64,000 nucleotides of DNA from NCBI RefSeq assembly GCF_000276665.1, contig NW_004955417.1, positions 19,901,117-19,965,116 on the forward strand, given 5' to 3'. Origin of the DNA: Chinchilla lanigera. Taxonomy: Eukaryota; Chordata; Mammalia; Rodentia; Chinchillidae. Both the position numbers and the translations under genes were made by a program. Below, piece after piece: positions 22,270 to 33,914 of the stretch; position 1 is the stretch's first letter, and each line of letters opens with the position of its first letter. A model generated the notes under the pieces. That model saw only the letters and a list, made by a program, of their open reading frames with translations, ran no database searches and was not told where the DNA came from.

Positions 22270-22735
22270 ATGTAAGTATTACCAGCCCTAAAGATTTTTA
22301 AAATATTTTACTCATGTGTCAAGGCTCTGGCAAATAGGTAGAGTTCCAAATATCCTTATACTACTATATGTCCTTCTTTTTCAAAATTGTATTGTAAAGA
22401 GAAAAAAAAAACCCACAAAATTTCAAAACAAGAAAATAAGAAAGTAATAAAGGTTAATGTATTCAGTACTGCTATTTTTAAATTAGTTACTCAGAGTATA
22501 AGATATCAGCATTTAATCATCCAAACAATATTGTACAAACTTTTGTTTTCAATGAATTAAAAAAATTAATATTACAGCTATCTTATGTTCCTATTATGTA
22601 ATGCTTACATTTAGCAAAGAACTTTTGTTGAAAACTTTAAGTGTGTTTACTAATTAGGAAGTACAAGTCGTATCTCTCTTTCTTATGCCTGATTTTAGGA
22701 AAAATAGAAAGGAAGGGGCTATGATATGTGTCTTC
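22270..22735. other. AT-rich spacer, nothing recognised
   Basis: No gene or repeat family was recognised here. Confidence 0.5.
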
Positions 22736-22739
22736 ATAA

Positions 22740-22822
22740 AGTTTGGGGGAGTACTTGGAATCAAACTCAGGACCCTCTACTTGCCAGGCAGGCACTTGTG
22801 GTATATCCCCGTCCTGAAGAGT
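22740..22822 (-). mobile_element. Diverged ID-related SINE (antisense)
   Basis: On the plus strand GGAATCAAACTCAGGACC is the complement of a B box, followed by CTTGCCAGGCAGGCACTTGT and a decayed A box (GGTATATCCCCG). This is an ID head on the minus strand. It is more diverged than the other copies and has no clear tail or target-site duplication. Confidence 0.7.
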
Positions 22823-22824
22823 AA

Positions 22825-23285
22825 AATTTTGGAGCTTAACGTATTTAAAAAATTTGAATCCAAGGACTTATTTTAAAAAGTAATTACCACCTATCATCAC
22901 CATAAATATGTGTTGTGGTTATTTTATATGCTTAATTTATTTTCAAATAAAATATGTACTTACAAATTGTAAATAAATGTATCCTATAATTTAGCACTAC
23001 TAAATTAATGTTACTTGGGTATCACTTTTCTCAGTAAAAACATTTCAGAATAACTCATGTTGGAATAATTCATTTAACTCTTTTTAATAATCAGGCATCT
23101 GACAGTTGTAACTTTCATTTTTATAACTATATTCATTGTTTTATGAACAATTTGATATACTTTAAAATAAATAGGGGTGTTCCTTTAAAGGTAGTTCTTT
23201 TAGTTCTAGATTTTCACATGGTGGCTCTGTCTCATTGTTTTCTTCGTTTTATTTTTTGTTAGTGAACTCACTTACTAAAGAAAGG
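22825..23285. other. AT-rich spacer, nothing recognised
   Basis: No gene or repeat family was recognised. The left edge of the next L1 is uncertain within the last 70 bp. Confidence 0.4.
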
Positions 23286-23804
23286 AAAGCTCTTTGTATT
23301 TTTTCACCTAAGAAGTGTCTATTCATCTCAGATGCCCATTTTTGGATTGGTTCTTTGAATCTGAGGGGCCTGGTTTTTCAATTCTTTATGTGTTCCAGAT
23401 AGAAGTCTTTGTCTGAGAGACAGTTCATTAAATTTTTTCCCACTCTGTGGATTTTCTTTTTGATCTTTTGGTGATTTCTTCTGATCAGTGTCGACACTCC
23501 TCAAAAATTGGGATTAGAGGGCCCATTTGACCCAGCTATCCTCCTTCTGGGGATTTTCCCAGAGGAATTAAAAACCGTACCACAGCGACATATGTGCACC
23601 CATGTTTTAGCAGTAAAATCTGTAATAGCTAAATCTTGAAAACAACCGATACCAATCAACTGAGGAGTGGATAAAAAAGATATACTTTTATATAATGAAG
23701 TACTATTCAACTATAAAAAAGGATAAACTCAAGGCTTTTATACATAAATGGATGCAACTAGAGACCATACTCATGAGTGAAATAAGTCAGTCTTGCATGT
23801 ACAA

Positions 23805-24090
23805 ATATTGTATTGTCTCTCTAGTTTAAGAAACTGAAAAGGTAAATAAGACCCAAAATCTACAATAAGTATTGCTAAAGGGAAAGAAACTGCTCAAAAA
23901 GAAGAACTCAGATGGGTGAAAAGAGGTGAAATAAAACTTGCTTGTGCAAACATAATCTTGTCTCCCAGTGTAACAAACTGAAAGAGTAAATAAGACACAA
24001 AATCTGCAATAGATATTGAGAAGGGCAAAGAAAGCTGCTCAAAAGGAAAGAACAACTGGGATGGAGGAAAGGAGAAAAGAAGGAAGGGAA
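23805..24090 (+). repeat. Tandem duplication in L1 3'UTR, period 144 bp
   Basis: Two diverged copies (TTGTCTCTCTAGTTTAAGAAACTG and TTGTCTCCCAGTGTAACAAACTG, shared TAAATAAGAC, GGAAAGAA/GGCAAAGAA, CTGCTCAAAA). It is either inherited from the parental L1 subfamily or arose locally. The inverted L1 at 11.2-11.6 kb shows only one copy over the corresponding stretch. Confidence 0.7.
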
Positions 24091-24094
24091 AAGA

Positions 24095-24097
<3 letters not shown>

Positions 24098-24144
<47 letters not shown>
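24098..24144. repeat. (TG)n microsatellite
   Basis: About 23 uninterrupted TG units in the L1 3'UTR. Confidence 0.97.
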
Positions 24145-24146
<2 letters not shown>

Positions 24147-24399
24147 ACACAAGATAGCAGACATAATTATACCACTAATTTATTTTAGATCATTGAAAAG
24201 ATCACTTTGTGCTCATATTGGTTGATTAATTTTGCATACCTACATCTTGTAATCTGAGCAACTACTTTGGAGACATCAGTATGCAATCATTAACTACTGT
24301 TAATTTCTTATTATCATGTTTTAATGCTCTGTATCATTGCTTTCATTTCCTTTTTATCTTTCTCTTTCTAGAATAAATTTTAAAAAGAAAAAAATATAT

Positions 24400-24635
24400 A
24401 TACAAAAGGTAGATAAGATAGTTATACTACTGACTTCTTTTACTTCATTGAAAAAAGTGGTTTATGCTTGTATTGTTTGATCTGCTATGTGTGTGTATAC
24501 CTTGCAATCTGAGCAACTACTTTGAAGATAACAATATGCAATATATTAACCACTGTTAATCTCCTATTATCTGGTTTTGAAATCCTGCATTATCGCTTTT
24601 TCTCTTTAAAATAAAAAAGAAAGAAAAAAGAAAGA
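24400..24635 (+). mobile_element. Second truncated L1 3' end inserted at an L1 tail
   Basis: TTATACTACTGAC through ATCTGAGCAACTACTTTG (24506 onward) and ACTGTTAATCTCCTATTATC repeat the terminal part of the preceding L1 (ATCTGAGCAACTACTTTG at 24251) at an offset of about 255 bp. The copy starts directly after the A-rich end of that L1. A separate, strongly 5'-truncated L1 landing in the tail explains this best, and tandem duplication is the alternative. Confidence 0.65.
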
Positions 24636-24639
24636 AAAG

Positions 24640-26310
24640 CTGTTTGTGTGTTCATGCAACAATGAATTATTATCTGTACTAAAAATCCACTTCTGTCAAA
24701 TACCAGCCTTAGACTATGTCACTCGTGTGACTGCATATTACTATTAACTTTCCTTAAATATATTCTTTTAATTATATATCTGCTTCCATAACATATGATT
24801 AACAATTTCACCTACCAAGCACAAAGTGAAAGTTGGTCTTGGATCAATTATGTGTTGATTAGCTTTCGAAAAAATATTTGTCAAATATTTAAGCATGTTT
24901 TCTTAGCAATACTTTCCCTGTGCTTAAAATGAACAAATAAGTATATTATTTGAGGCAAGTAAAATATGCTACTGCATGAGTATCACACTACAAAAATAAT
25001 GTGCCTTAATCGTATTTCAACAGTATGCTTTTAAATACACATCATTACAATTATTCCAAAATTTTTATGCATTTATTAACCATCTGGCTCTTTTGCTGTG
25101 CAATAGATGTAGATTGTGCAGTAACTAAATTCTGGCTCAAGTATTGGTTTGTTTCTCTAAATTTGTAATTCCGTTTATCTTGTTATGTTTGTTTCTTATT
25201 TTGATCTAAAAGAAATGCAATACTGTGATATCAGTTTCATTTGCTTACTGGAATGCAAAAGCTCAACATCTGTGTTCATGTACTTAAAATTCATGTTGAA
25301 GTGTAATGGATTTCTATCTCAGCAACATAGAGAAAGATAAACATATTACTGTTCTTTTAATCTTAGGACTCAGATCCATGTGAGAACTGTGAAAATGATT
25401 GGCTTCAGAAAACTTGCAGCTTAAATGCTATGTTTTCTGCCTATACTGTATTAAATATACCTTTTTATTAATTGCAAAAAAAGGCATAAGAAATCTGTGA
25501 TACTAGCAAAACTCTTAAGATTACCAGCATGGATCACTGAAGCTCCCCAAAGGAATTGGTGAAAGCAGAGGGAAATTAGTTCCTTTGAACTACGTACTGA
25601 AAATGTCTAGGAATAAAATTCAGAGAAGTTTTCATTTTGTAAATATGTGTTTTCTTTTCTGTGAGTATTAACTAGTATCTAAATTAATTTTTTTGTTCCT
25701 TTTTTTCCCTCACGAGATTTCCAATCTGGTCTATCTCATTTGTGATGATCAATCTGATTACAGTTAGCAGTTCAGACAATTTAGTTTTCATGAAACACTT
25801 TCCACTTGTGTTTGCTGGTAGAACAGTGCCTGAGAAAACATAATACGTTGACATCGAAAAGATTCTCTTAAGTTCATAGGCCAGTTTCTTTGAGAATACT
25901 CTCCTGAAAGCAGTTGATAGGAGTGGGAGACAAATAGGTACACAAGTCGGAAGCAGAAACTTAGAGAAGGAAGAGAAAGTTCAAATTTGACCTGTGCCCA
26001 GGAGTCTCCAAACAAACCTTGCTTCACTGGGTTAGTATTATGTACATCAGTGTAGCAGTTCATCTTTTTCTCTTAGATTTTAGCAATAAATGCAATTGCA
26101 TTTTCCTCACCAGCATGTAGTGGGAACTTGATGTAAAAAATCCTCACATTAAAATATTACATGGACACCCACAATAAGGCTACCACCCTCACAAATATTA
26201 AAATTGGCAGATATTAATACAATCATGATATGATTTTAAAATGAAACTATGATTTAGGTAAACATATAAGCGTATGTAAGTTTGCACCGCACTCATATAT
26301 TGCAATCTTA
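24640..26310. other. AT-rich sequence, nothing recognised
   Basis: About 1.7 kb without recognised repeat or gene. The ORF at 25788-26063 (minus, 91 codons) has no recognisable domain. Confidence 0.45.
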
Positions 26311-26320
26311 TCCTTTCCCT

Positions 26321-26326
<6 letters not shown>

Positions 26327-26353
<27 letters not shown>

Positions 26354-26755
26354 CTTATTTTCTAGGTAAGAGGCCTTTGTCNNNNNNNNNNNNNNNNNNN
26401 NNNNNNNNNNNNNNNNNNNNNNNNNNNNNNNNNNNNNNNNNNNNNNNNNNNNNNNNNNNNNNNNNNNNNNNNNNNNNNNNNTTCACCTTTGCCTTCCGCA
26501 CTGGGGTGAAGCAAGAACTGAGGAATGAGGAACAGGAGGGCCGTGCAGTGCTGGGGGCAATCCCCAGGTCTCCAGACCCCTGCTGTGACATTACACTGGA
26601 ACTATAGGCATGTGCTAGCAGGCCCTGGGCTCTGCTATTTGCTTTTTGTTTTTGTTTTTTTTTTTTTTTGGTTTTTCTCTGGTAGCAGGAACCGAACTCA
26701 CGACCTTGCGCTTGCCAGGCAGGCGCTTTTGCCGCTGAGCTAAATCCCCAGCCCC
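26327..26755 (-). mobile_element. ID-headed insertion with extra 3' sequence (candidate 3' transduction)
   Basis: A single duplication CCTTTCCCTAATTTT flanks the whole block (26312-26326 and 26756-26770). Read on the minus strand it starts with an ID head (26755-26669: GGGGATTTAGCTCAGCGG, B box GAGTTCGGTTCC) and then an A-rich stretch (26669-26640). About 285 further bases of non-ID sequence follow, and it ends in a terminal poly(A) (T run 26327-26353). The extra part contains a B1-like 'GCACATGCCTATAGTTCCAG'. Since only one target-site duplication encloses everything, an ID transcript that read through its own A-rich tail into flanking DNA and was then retrotransposed is the simplest reading. 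A 100-N gap inside leaves the true length unknown. Confidence 0.7.
26382..26481. other. Assembly gap of 100 N
   Basis: Exactly 100 undetermined bases, a conventional placeholder for a gap of unknown size. ORFs crossing it are artefacts. The matching target-site duplications on both sides support the two contigs being correctly joined. Confidence 0.99.
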
Positions 26756-26774
26756 CCTTTCCCTAATTTTATAA

Positions 26775-27135
26775 GTGATGAAACACTTGCAGAGGTGGCA
26801 TTTATCACTCTGTCTGAAAAGCAGATATTTGAGTCAGAATGATTTCTGACATATGTAATGTCCACACCCAGGTCGATTTCTCTGATGTCTAGTGGTTTTT
26901 TTGTCCAGCTAGTGCTCTATAATAAATTATCTGAAATTAAATCAGATACTCTATGTTGTTAGAGAGGAAAAAAGTGTTGTTCACAGATTGTCATCTCTTA
27001 GTCTTCTATTTAAAATAGGAATTCTAGATTCTCAGAAGAAGGAGAAGGAAGTAGTATACACAGCAAGTTGGTAAGATCATGCCGAGATTCAGAAACCTTT
27101 AAATTCTCTTGCTACCCCAGAAGCAGGCTCCTTTG
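26775..27135. other. Spacer, possible decayed MIR at left
   Basis: ATTTTATAAGTGATGAAACA at 26766 onward faintly resembles the minus-strand MIR 'attttacagatgaggaaac' segment, so the ID-headed insertion may have landed in it. Nothing else was recognised. Confidence 0.3.
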
Positions 27136-27139
27136 ATGA

Positions 27140-27270
27140 TATTTGTAAAATAATTTATCTTTTGGATACTGTTTCCTGATCTGTACAACCAACATAATAA
27201 TATCTTTAATACTCTCTGATAGTATTATAAAGATAAAATTTGACACACTTAGGAAACGCTTTGATAGCTA
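27140..27270 (+). repeat. MIR SINE fragment
   Basis: 'GGATACTGTTTCCTGATCTG', then 'ATAATAATATCTTTAATACT' and 'GTATTATAAAGATAAAATTT' follow the MIR core order. Diverged. Confidence 0.55.
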
Positions 27271-27480
27271 TATGAAGGGACAGAATATTTCTATCATTAA
27301 CTTTGTGGCACAGTTTCTGGTAAATTTCATCCACGTTCATCACTTCCATAATTAGATTTTTTACCAAGATCTTTCAGTTTTACAAGGAAAGTGAAAAACT
27401 GTAATGCCTGGATTTTAAAATAAGCAGGGTGACTTGGGCTCAGTCTTTCCTTTTTCCCCTTATATTAACTTTAAATTTCC

Positions 27481-27637
27481 TAGCCAGGAGTGGCGGCGCA
27501 TGCCTGTAATCCCAGCACTTGGGAAGCTGAGGCAGGAGGATTGTTGTGAGTTTGAGACCAACCTGGGCTACAAAGTGAGCTCAAGTCCAGCCTGAACTGC
27601 TTAGCGAGACCTTGTCTCCAAAATGACAAAAAAACAA
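27481..27637 (+). mobile_element. B1 SINE
   Basis: 7SL-like head (AGCCAGGAGTGGCGGCGCAT, TGTAATCCCAGCACTTGGG), then GAGACCAACCTGGGCTACAA and the duplicated-type AAGTCCAGCCTGAACTGC, and a short A-rich tail. The perfect target-site duplication TTTAAATTTCC flanks it (27470-27480 and 27638-27648). Confidence 0.95.
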
Positions 27638-27649
27638 TTTAAATTTCCT

Positions 27650-27980
27650 TATTTCTCATTATTTTAGATGTGCCTCTCAAAAAAAGAGGAAAAGGGACAA
27701 AAAACAACAGAGAAAATTAAAATGTGACACACCTTACAGAAAAGAATAGGCATAATAGTTTCTCTTGCAAGGTGAAAGAGTTCTTTAGTAATTTCTTGCA
27801 CAAAATAACTCCAAAAGAAATTCTAGAGTTAACACAGAGACTGTGTGGCTTTGCTTCATAGGACCTGTGCCTCACCTCATTAATAGCCTTGAGTCATCAG
27901 TATTCACAAGGAATTATCATCACTAGTATGGCTCATAAGAGCGCAGGACCCATACTAGGATACAAGGTTGCTAAAGAAAA
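27650..27980. other. Spacer, nothing recognised
   Basis: No gene or repeat family was recognised here. Confidence 0.5.
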
Positions 27981-27990
27981 AGCAGTATAG

Positions 27991-28080
27991 TGGTTGGGGA
28001 TTTAGCTCAGCGGCAAAAGCACCTGCCTGGCAAGCGAAAGGTCGTGAGTTCAGTTCCCGGTACCGGAGAAAAAAAGAAAA
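27991..28080 (+). mobile_element. ID SINE
   Basis: Well preserved ID head (GGGGATTTAGCTCAGCGG, CCTGCCTGGCAAGCG, B box GAGTTCAGTTCC) ending in GGTACCGGAG and an A-rich tail. Flanks AAAGCAGTATAG and AAAGGCAATATA form an imperfect target-site duplication. Confidence 0.92.
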
Positions 28081-28094
28081 AAGGCAATATAACA

Positions 28095-29580
28095 TCTGAA
28101 AGTCTGTTCATAAGTATCACATATGCCTATTCTATGAAGTGTAGTATAACTTTAATAATAATGACAACAAAAGGAGAATTTAATGCAAATCTCTCCAAAA
28201 TTTGTCTGTCTAGGTGATTAGATATGTTGTCCCAACAGGTTAATGTGGTTTTTCACCTGGTCTATGTTCTTTGGAGACTTTCTAACTGGTACCTATGTAC
28301 ACCAATGACCTTTTTGCTGTCATGTTACCCTTTGATTTCATTTTTCCACTTTTATATAATTATTTGTTAATGACGTAAAGTATGCTATAGCTTATGGTCT
28401 TTATGTGTTTTGGGAAATTTATTTATATCGTAGCAAACATTTGTAATCTTTTGATTTTACCATTACATTTTTAATATGTCTACTCTCTATGCTCAAGATT
28501 TATCTTCCCCTATTCCACATGGCTAATTATAGAAATAGTAAAAATAATGTTACAAAAAGGGATGTAAGGTGTGATTACCTTGAGACTTGCCCGATCTCCA
28601 TACCAGAAAAGACATCATCCTCACAGAATACTATAAGGTAGGGTTTAACTTTACCTTTTTAAACATAATATTTCATTTATCTTTCTTGAAAAAAGTGTCA
28701 GACCTATTAATGTTCCCATATTTATACACACATAGATCCTCCCTTTAATCTTCCTGCATATTCTGTTTAACTTTGTCTCCTAATCTCCCAAGCACAGTGA
28801 AAACCTGTAACAAAATTCAAGGAACACATTGCTGAATGGTTGTGTAGTACTTAATCATATGAAGAAGTTGCTGTCAAACAACTCTTGCCAAGCAGCATTC
28901 TAGTAGGCTAGTAAATTTATTGATACTTGCTCTTTGTGAGATTGTATTTAGAAAGAAAATCCCAAGACATTTTCTTCCTATTCCATGCATTTTTTTCTCA
29001 CCCATGGCAAGAGTAGATTTTCCACCAACTCAACATTCAAACAAATAGTTCAGCATGTCCACGAACTTACCCCGGCCAGCTCTCCTAATATGTGGTTATA
29101 TTTTCTTTCAATAATGGCAGAGTTCCTTCTATTAGCGTTGTATACTATCTTACTAATGGTCAAAAAAAATTAAAGAACCCAGAATTTGACAGAAAATGTC
29201 AGTAGTTTTCTTTCTGCCTCATTAATGTGTGTGAGGTCATTCTTGTTTTATAGTTAAATGCAAAACACCACATATGTTTCATAAACATAATTATACAATG
29301 AATATGAATCTATTCTCAGCATATGAATCATACCTCAGAAGTTGCCTCACTTGGAGATTTTATTATACTGAGTGGGTACTCTTTGCTGCTTTCTGAATAT
29401 GTAGAGATACTGTAGTTTTTTCTGAATGACCTGTTGCTTCATCTTACATGAGTGTAAAATGAATTATACTGTTACTGAGTGCAAAGTCATTCTTTCCACT
29501 GACAATATCAACAACCAAGGACTGAAAAAAAGTGTTGTTACATACATCTACCAGTGTGTGGGATTTTGCTACACATGCTC
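28095..29580. other. AT-rich sequence, nothing recognised
   Basis: About 1.5 kb without recognisable gene or repeat. The ORF at 28985-29173 lacks a domain. Confidence 0.45.
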
Positions 29581-29584
29581 ACAA

Positions 29585-29790
29585 TGACCAAGTCTTGGCA
29601 TGATTGAAGCATATTTGACATATCTTTTATGATTATTATTGTTTTTTATGAGCACATGTTTGCAGTACATAATGAGTTGATTGGTCCATGTTCATACTGC
29701 ATCTTAATTCTTTATACTTCACAATTCTTTTCACTCCCTATCCACTCACTATTTCACAAACCTTATGAGCTCAGGGTACTTCTGTCATAA
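29585..29790 (-). mobile_element. Truncated L1 3'UTR (antisense), tentative
   Basis: TGAGCACATGTTTGCAGTAC and TCCATGTTCATACTGCAT on the plus strand resemble the complement of rodent L1 3' ends such as the 16.6-kb and 52.2-kb fragments. No A-tail/TSD pair is clear. Confidence 0.4.
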
Positions 29791-29794
29791 TCCT

Positions 29795-30550
29795 TGGTAA
29801 TCTGCCCATGTCACCAGGACAGGCCCTGACTTATACTAATAGCCTCAATGCATTATTATTACTATGCATATCTGAAGGGAAATTTTCTGCTAAACGTATA
29901 CCATAGTTTCATAATTAAGGGTAATGTTCAGAATTGTAATGTAATTCCCTTTTTGTAAGTACCAGATTTGTAAGCGTTCCTCATAATGTGAAAGTAGAAA
30001 ATTATTTTTTGGGAGACTGATTTTTTTCCTCAAAATTTACATATTCTGAACTAGAGTAGTAAGTTAGTACAAGGGAAAAATACAGACCTATTAGCTGTTT
30101 TAGAGACCTGCAATAGAGAGACAAGTAAGATCAGAGCAGAGTAGACTAGTGCTATGATTAGTGAACCACGGTACAGAGGAGCTGGCCAGATCACGGACAG
30201 GGAAGTGTACCTAAACCATTGGCAAGCCATACCAGAGAATAAAGCTTGCTGCTAGCAGTGAGATTCAATGAACAGAGTACCACTGAATCTAAGGGCTCTT
30301 TTCACCAGGAAAAGATTTTTCTCAACAGCCTGTATGTGCAGTTATCTCAATGGCCTGAGTCTGCCTCAAAGTGGAGAACTGTGAGAATGGTTTATATGAA
30401 ATTGCCCCACAGTGTGGTAGTTGAATAGAAATTCAATTCATTTAAAGGGAATTTTAAAAAGTGAACCTTCTCAGACACATTTGTCAGGGAAGTCACATTT
30501 ATCACTCTGTATTTATTCATTTATTACCCTTCATGTACACGCATTTAGTG
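29795..30550. other. AT-rich sequence, nothing recognised
   Basis: No gene or repeat family was recognised here. Confidence 0.45.
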
Positions 30551-30672
30551 CATTGTATTTATTCATTCATATAACCTGCATGTATCAGGAGCTATCCGAG
30601 TGACATGGGTGGATTGTCAAAATGATGACAGAAGCAATCTGAGCTCATTAAGTTTATAAAAGAGTGAGTTAA
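30550..30672 (-). repeat. L2-like 3' end fragment (antisense)
   Basis: 'TATTTATTCATTCATATAAC' followed by 'TGCATGTATCAGGAGCTATC', 'GACAGAAGCAATCTGAGCTC' and 'TTAAGTTTATAAAAGAG' matches the order of an old L2-type end read in antisense ('tattcattcaacaaatatt', 'catggagcttaca'). Confidence 0.5.
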
Positions 30673-30679
30673 GAAAAAG

Positions 30680-33205
30680 TAACTACAGTTTGGCAAAGTC
30701 ATAGAAAATACATTTAAAAGTATAAGTCCAAAACAATTTTACTCTCCAAACCTTGAAGACTTTACCATCTTTAAGTAGGTCAGATAGGATCTTTGTTCCC
30801 TTGTTGCTGAAACTTATATGTAAAGTTTTCCTGCCCGAGGATTTTTCTTCCCTCCTGGCTCCCACTCTTAGATTACTGTTCTTGCTGCTACAATTTATTG
30901 ACATATATTTGGACCTAACAATGTTCATTACAGTTATAATTACTCTTTCTATCCTTCAGGCTTTTTGAAGACAGGGTTATGACTGCTATAGATGTGATGA
31001 AAACTACAGTGAATTTTTAAATTAAAAATACGACTAAAATACTCAATGTCATTAATTCTCAAAACACTCCTCCTCCCTTCATGCTCACTTATCTCAACAT
31101 CCTTGCCGTTTTCTAAAGGAGTAGTGGATGTCCTCTTCCATGAGTGGTTTAGTTGGCTGCCCTGAATCAAGATGAAACCTTTAATTTTCATGATAATTTT
31201 TATTTTAGGGAAGGGTCAGAATCCCCAAGATGGTGACCTGGTGAATAAGGGGATGAAGATGCACTGTGATGTTTTTATGATTCAGCAGCAGCATTCACCA
31301 TACTTTTGATCACACCTTGTAAAAATACTCATGAAAGAGGACTTCCACCAGTGCTTTGCAGTGTAGCTGGGAATGGGAGGTGCAGGGTTTCTGTACAGAG
31401 GAAGTAAAAATGGCTAAAATATAACATGCATATGAACCAAATCCCTACTATGAAGGTAACTATTATGTATAGGATATCATACCAACAAAAAAGAATGCAA
31501 AAGTAATCAAAGGCATATAGTTTCAACAAAGAAAGGAAGAATATGGCAAGAATGATGAGTATGATGAATGTGTTTAAAGTGAAGAGGAAAGAGTATTTTT
31601 ATGGGGATTAATGGCAATGTGCTTTTTACAGCAATAGTTTTTCAATTTAATCATTCACAGTGTGCTTTGATTGCTCTGCAGATGTTTACCATTGTCTACA
31701 ATATCTAGCATGAAGCCTATTGTAGGGATGAAAATTATGAAGAGTTTGAATTGAATTCGTTATCTCCATGGAGGCACACCTATGGGATCCTGAGATAATA
31801 GGTTCTGTGTCCTCTGGTTTCTGATGTTTTCAACTATCGTGTGCACAGAAATTAAGGACAAGCATAATTACTACTGATGCCCGCTAGTAACTAGCTGGAC
31901 TCCATTGCCAGTAGTTTTAAAATTGCCTTAATCAGGTAATTAATAGAAAACAATAACATCTGTTTACTTAGAGTAAGTTTGATATCACTTAGTATCTTCA
32001 CATTTCATTTCTTTTTTTGTAGAATTATGGAATTGGTTAGAATAATCTGCAAACTTCCTTTTGGTTTTAGAAATTTTGACAATTCTTGTCATATCTAACT
32101 TGTTACATACAATTAAATCTGCTCATATAATCTTCATAGTCTTTATATAGTCCCAGAAATTTGTTGTCCTAGACTAAGGATAGGTTGCTGTACAATCATA
32201 GAATTATGGGTTTAGATATTTTGAGTCCAACATCCAGAGAATGAAATGGAAGAATTCTCTCTGGAAAGAAGAATGGATACAAAGGTAATCCAAGGTTCTC
32301 TGGCTTTCAGAGTACTAATTACTTTGATCTATTTCATTTTTAAAGACAACCTTAATTGAAATTATTTACTTTACAATGAAAATTACCCTGTTATCATTAT
32401 CTTAACCTGACTTCCAGGTTTGGTTCTAATTCTGCTCACTATCTTATTTCTAGTCTGCTTTCACTGTGTTAACTTTCCAAGTGTTTGAAAATGGATATTA
32501 TACTTTCTTTGACATCTCCTTTTACATCCTCCAGAGTTGTTTTTCCCAGCTAACTTTAATTTTTTCACTTGAACATTATTCTCAAAAATCTAAAGGTATC
32601 CTGTATTTTTTAAAATGTGCTTTCATAACACATCTGAAAAAATATAGAAAATTAAATTTTAATATAATTTTTTGACAAGAGATTTAGAGAAAAGTTATCT
32701 TTCAAAGAGTTTTAGTTTTCAATTTGGTCAGTGTCCAAAGACATATTACTGTATTTTTTTCTTTTACATTGTTTTGCTATGTCTTTAAGTTCCAGCCACT
32801 ATTTCTCATATTTTAATGTGCATATAATCACTAAAGATCCATTAAAATGTGCAATCTTAAAGAGTCTGAGGTGAAGCTGAATATGCTCATTTCTGATACT
32901 CCTATGTCATGATCTTTTCTGGTTCTACAGATTCCATTTTGGGTAGCAAGTGTCTACACAGACTAACAATAAAAGTGAAAGTAAAAACTTGAAGTCTTCC
33001 TCGTCATGTGGTTAAAATATAAATATTTATTATCAAACCTGTATCAAATCCTATAGTGGGAGTAATGTCCAAAGTGTTTGAAAAAAACCTTTAAAGTAAT
33101 CAAACAACTTGGCCATGGTATTTGATGACCAAAAAGTACCATTTTCTAACTCACTGGCTTTTTATGGACATTACTCTCATAAAATCTCAATCTGAAATAA
33201 AAGAG
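30680..33205. other. AT-rich sequence, nothing recognised
   Basis: About 2.5 kb without recognised repeat family or gene. ORFs of 66-81 codons overlap on both strands and have no domain. Confidence 0.45.
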
Positions 33206-33209
33206 ATGG

Positions 33210-33247
33210 AAGGAGAGTGAGAGAGAATGGGAGGGAGGGAGAGAGGC

Positions 33248-33278
<31 letters not shown>
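33210..33278. repeat. (GA)n-rich microsatellite
   Basis: Interrupted GA/GGGA purine run ending in a pure GA stretch. Confidence 0.9.
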
Positions 33279-33554
33279 ACAGTCTGTGTAACTCTATTGT
33301 AAGTATTCCTCCCACAAATATGTTTCCATCTGTAACAGATTTAATGTTTCATAACATTATGCTTTTGTGTAGGTGGAACATTTAGTTTTCATTCTTTCCT
33401 TTTTCCTAGCAATATTTTAAAAAGTCATATTAAAGAAGAGTTAGACTTTGTAGATCCAGAAATTGTACATCCAAATTTCACCAATTGATGTTTACATGTT
33501 TGTTATTTCTATAAAATTAGTGGCTTTCTAAAAACAAACTCGGTGTAACGTATA

Positions 33555-33914
33555 TGTTATGCTTTAGATTCTTAAAGAAGTCCTCCCAAAGCCTCAGGTG
33601 AGTAGATCCTTGTGGGGTGCTATAGTCATCCTTGGATTCATTCACCGATTAGTTCAGCAGCTAAAGGAGATGGTAAGAGATAGGGTTGAGTAAGAGAAAG
33701 GGCACCTAATGTGTAACCTGAAAAAATATATTCTCCCTTTCTGACTTCATCCTTCTATTTCTGCTTCCTAGGTGTGTTGGACTGATGCCTTTGCCATACT
33801 ATTTCTGCCTTGGAGCCTACTGACCATGGAATGAAACACAAGCCAAAATAAATCTCTTCTTGAAGTTACAGGTACTGGGCATAGTGTCTCAGTTATAGCA
33901 AAATGACCAAGACA
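33555..33914 (+). repeat. MaLR 5' LTR
   Basis: About 360 bp, from TGTTATG to GACCAAGACA, with an AATAAA signal at about 33847-33852. Related to the LTRs at 35371, 37533, 39471, 51340 and 62458. Confidence 0.78.

Larger units (their letters stand above)
23290..24400 (+). mobile_element. L1 LINE with inverted 5' block and duplicated 3'UTR segment
   Basis: 23290-23488 is antisense late ORF2 (TTCACCTAAGAAGTGTCTAT, TGCCCATTTTTGGATTGG, CCCACTCTGTGGATTTTC). From about 23489 the orientation is sense (CTCCTCAAAAATTGGGATTA, CATTTGACCCAGCTATCC, GGATGCAACTAGAGACCATA). The 3'UTR holds two copies of a segment with period 144 bp: TAAATAAGAC is at 23843 and 23987, each followed by CAAAATCT.CAATA and GCTCAAAA.G. 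A TG repeat follows, and then the ATCTGAGCAACTACTTTG tail ending near 24400. Inactive. Confidence 0.82.

Noticed and set aside
26355..26607. ORFs spanning runs of X residues
   Set aside because: They cross a 100-N assembly gap inside a SINE-derived insertion.
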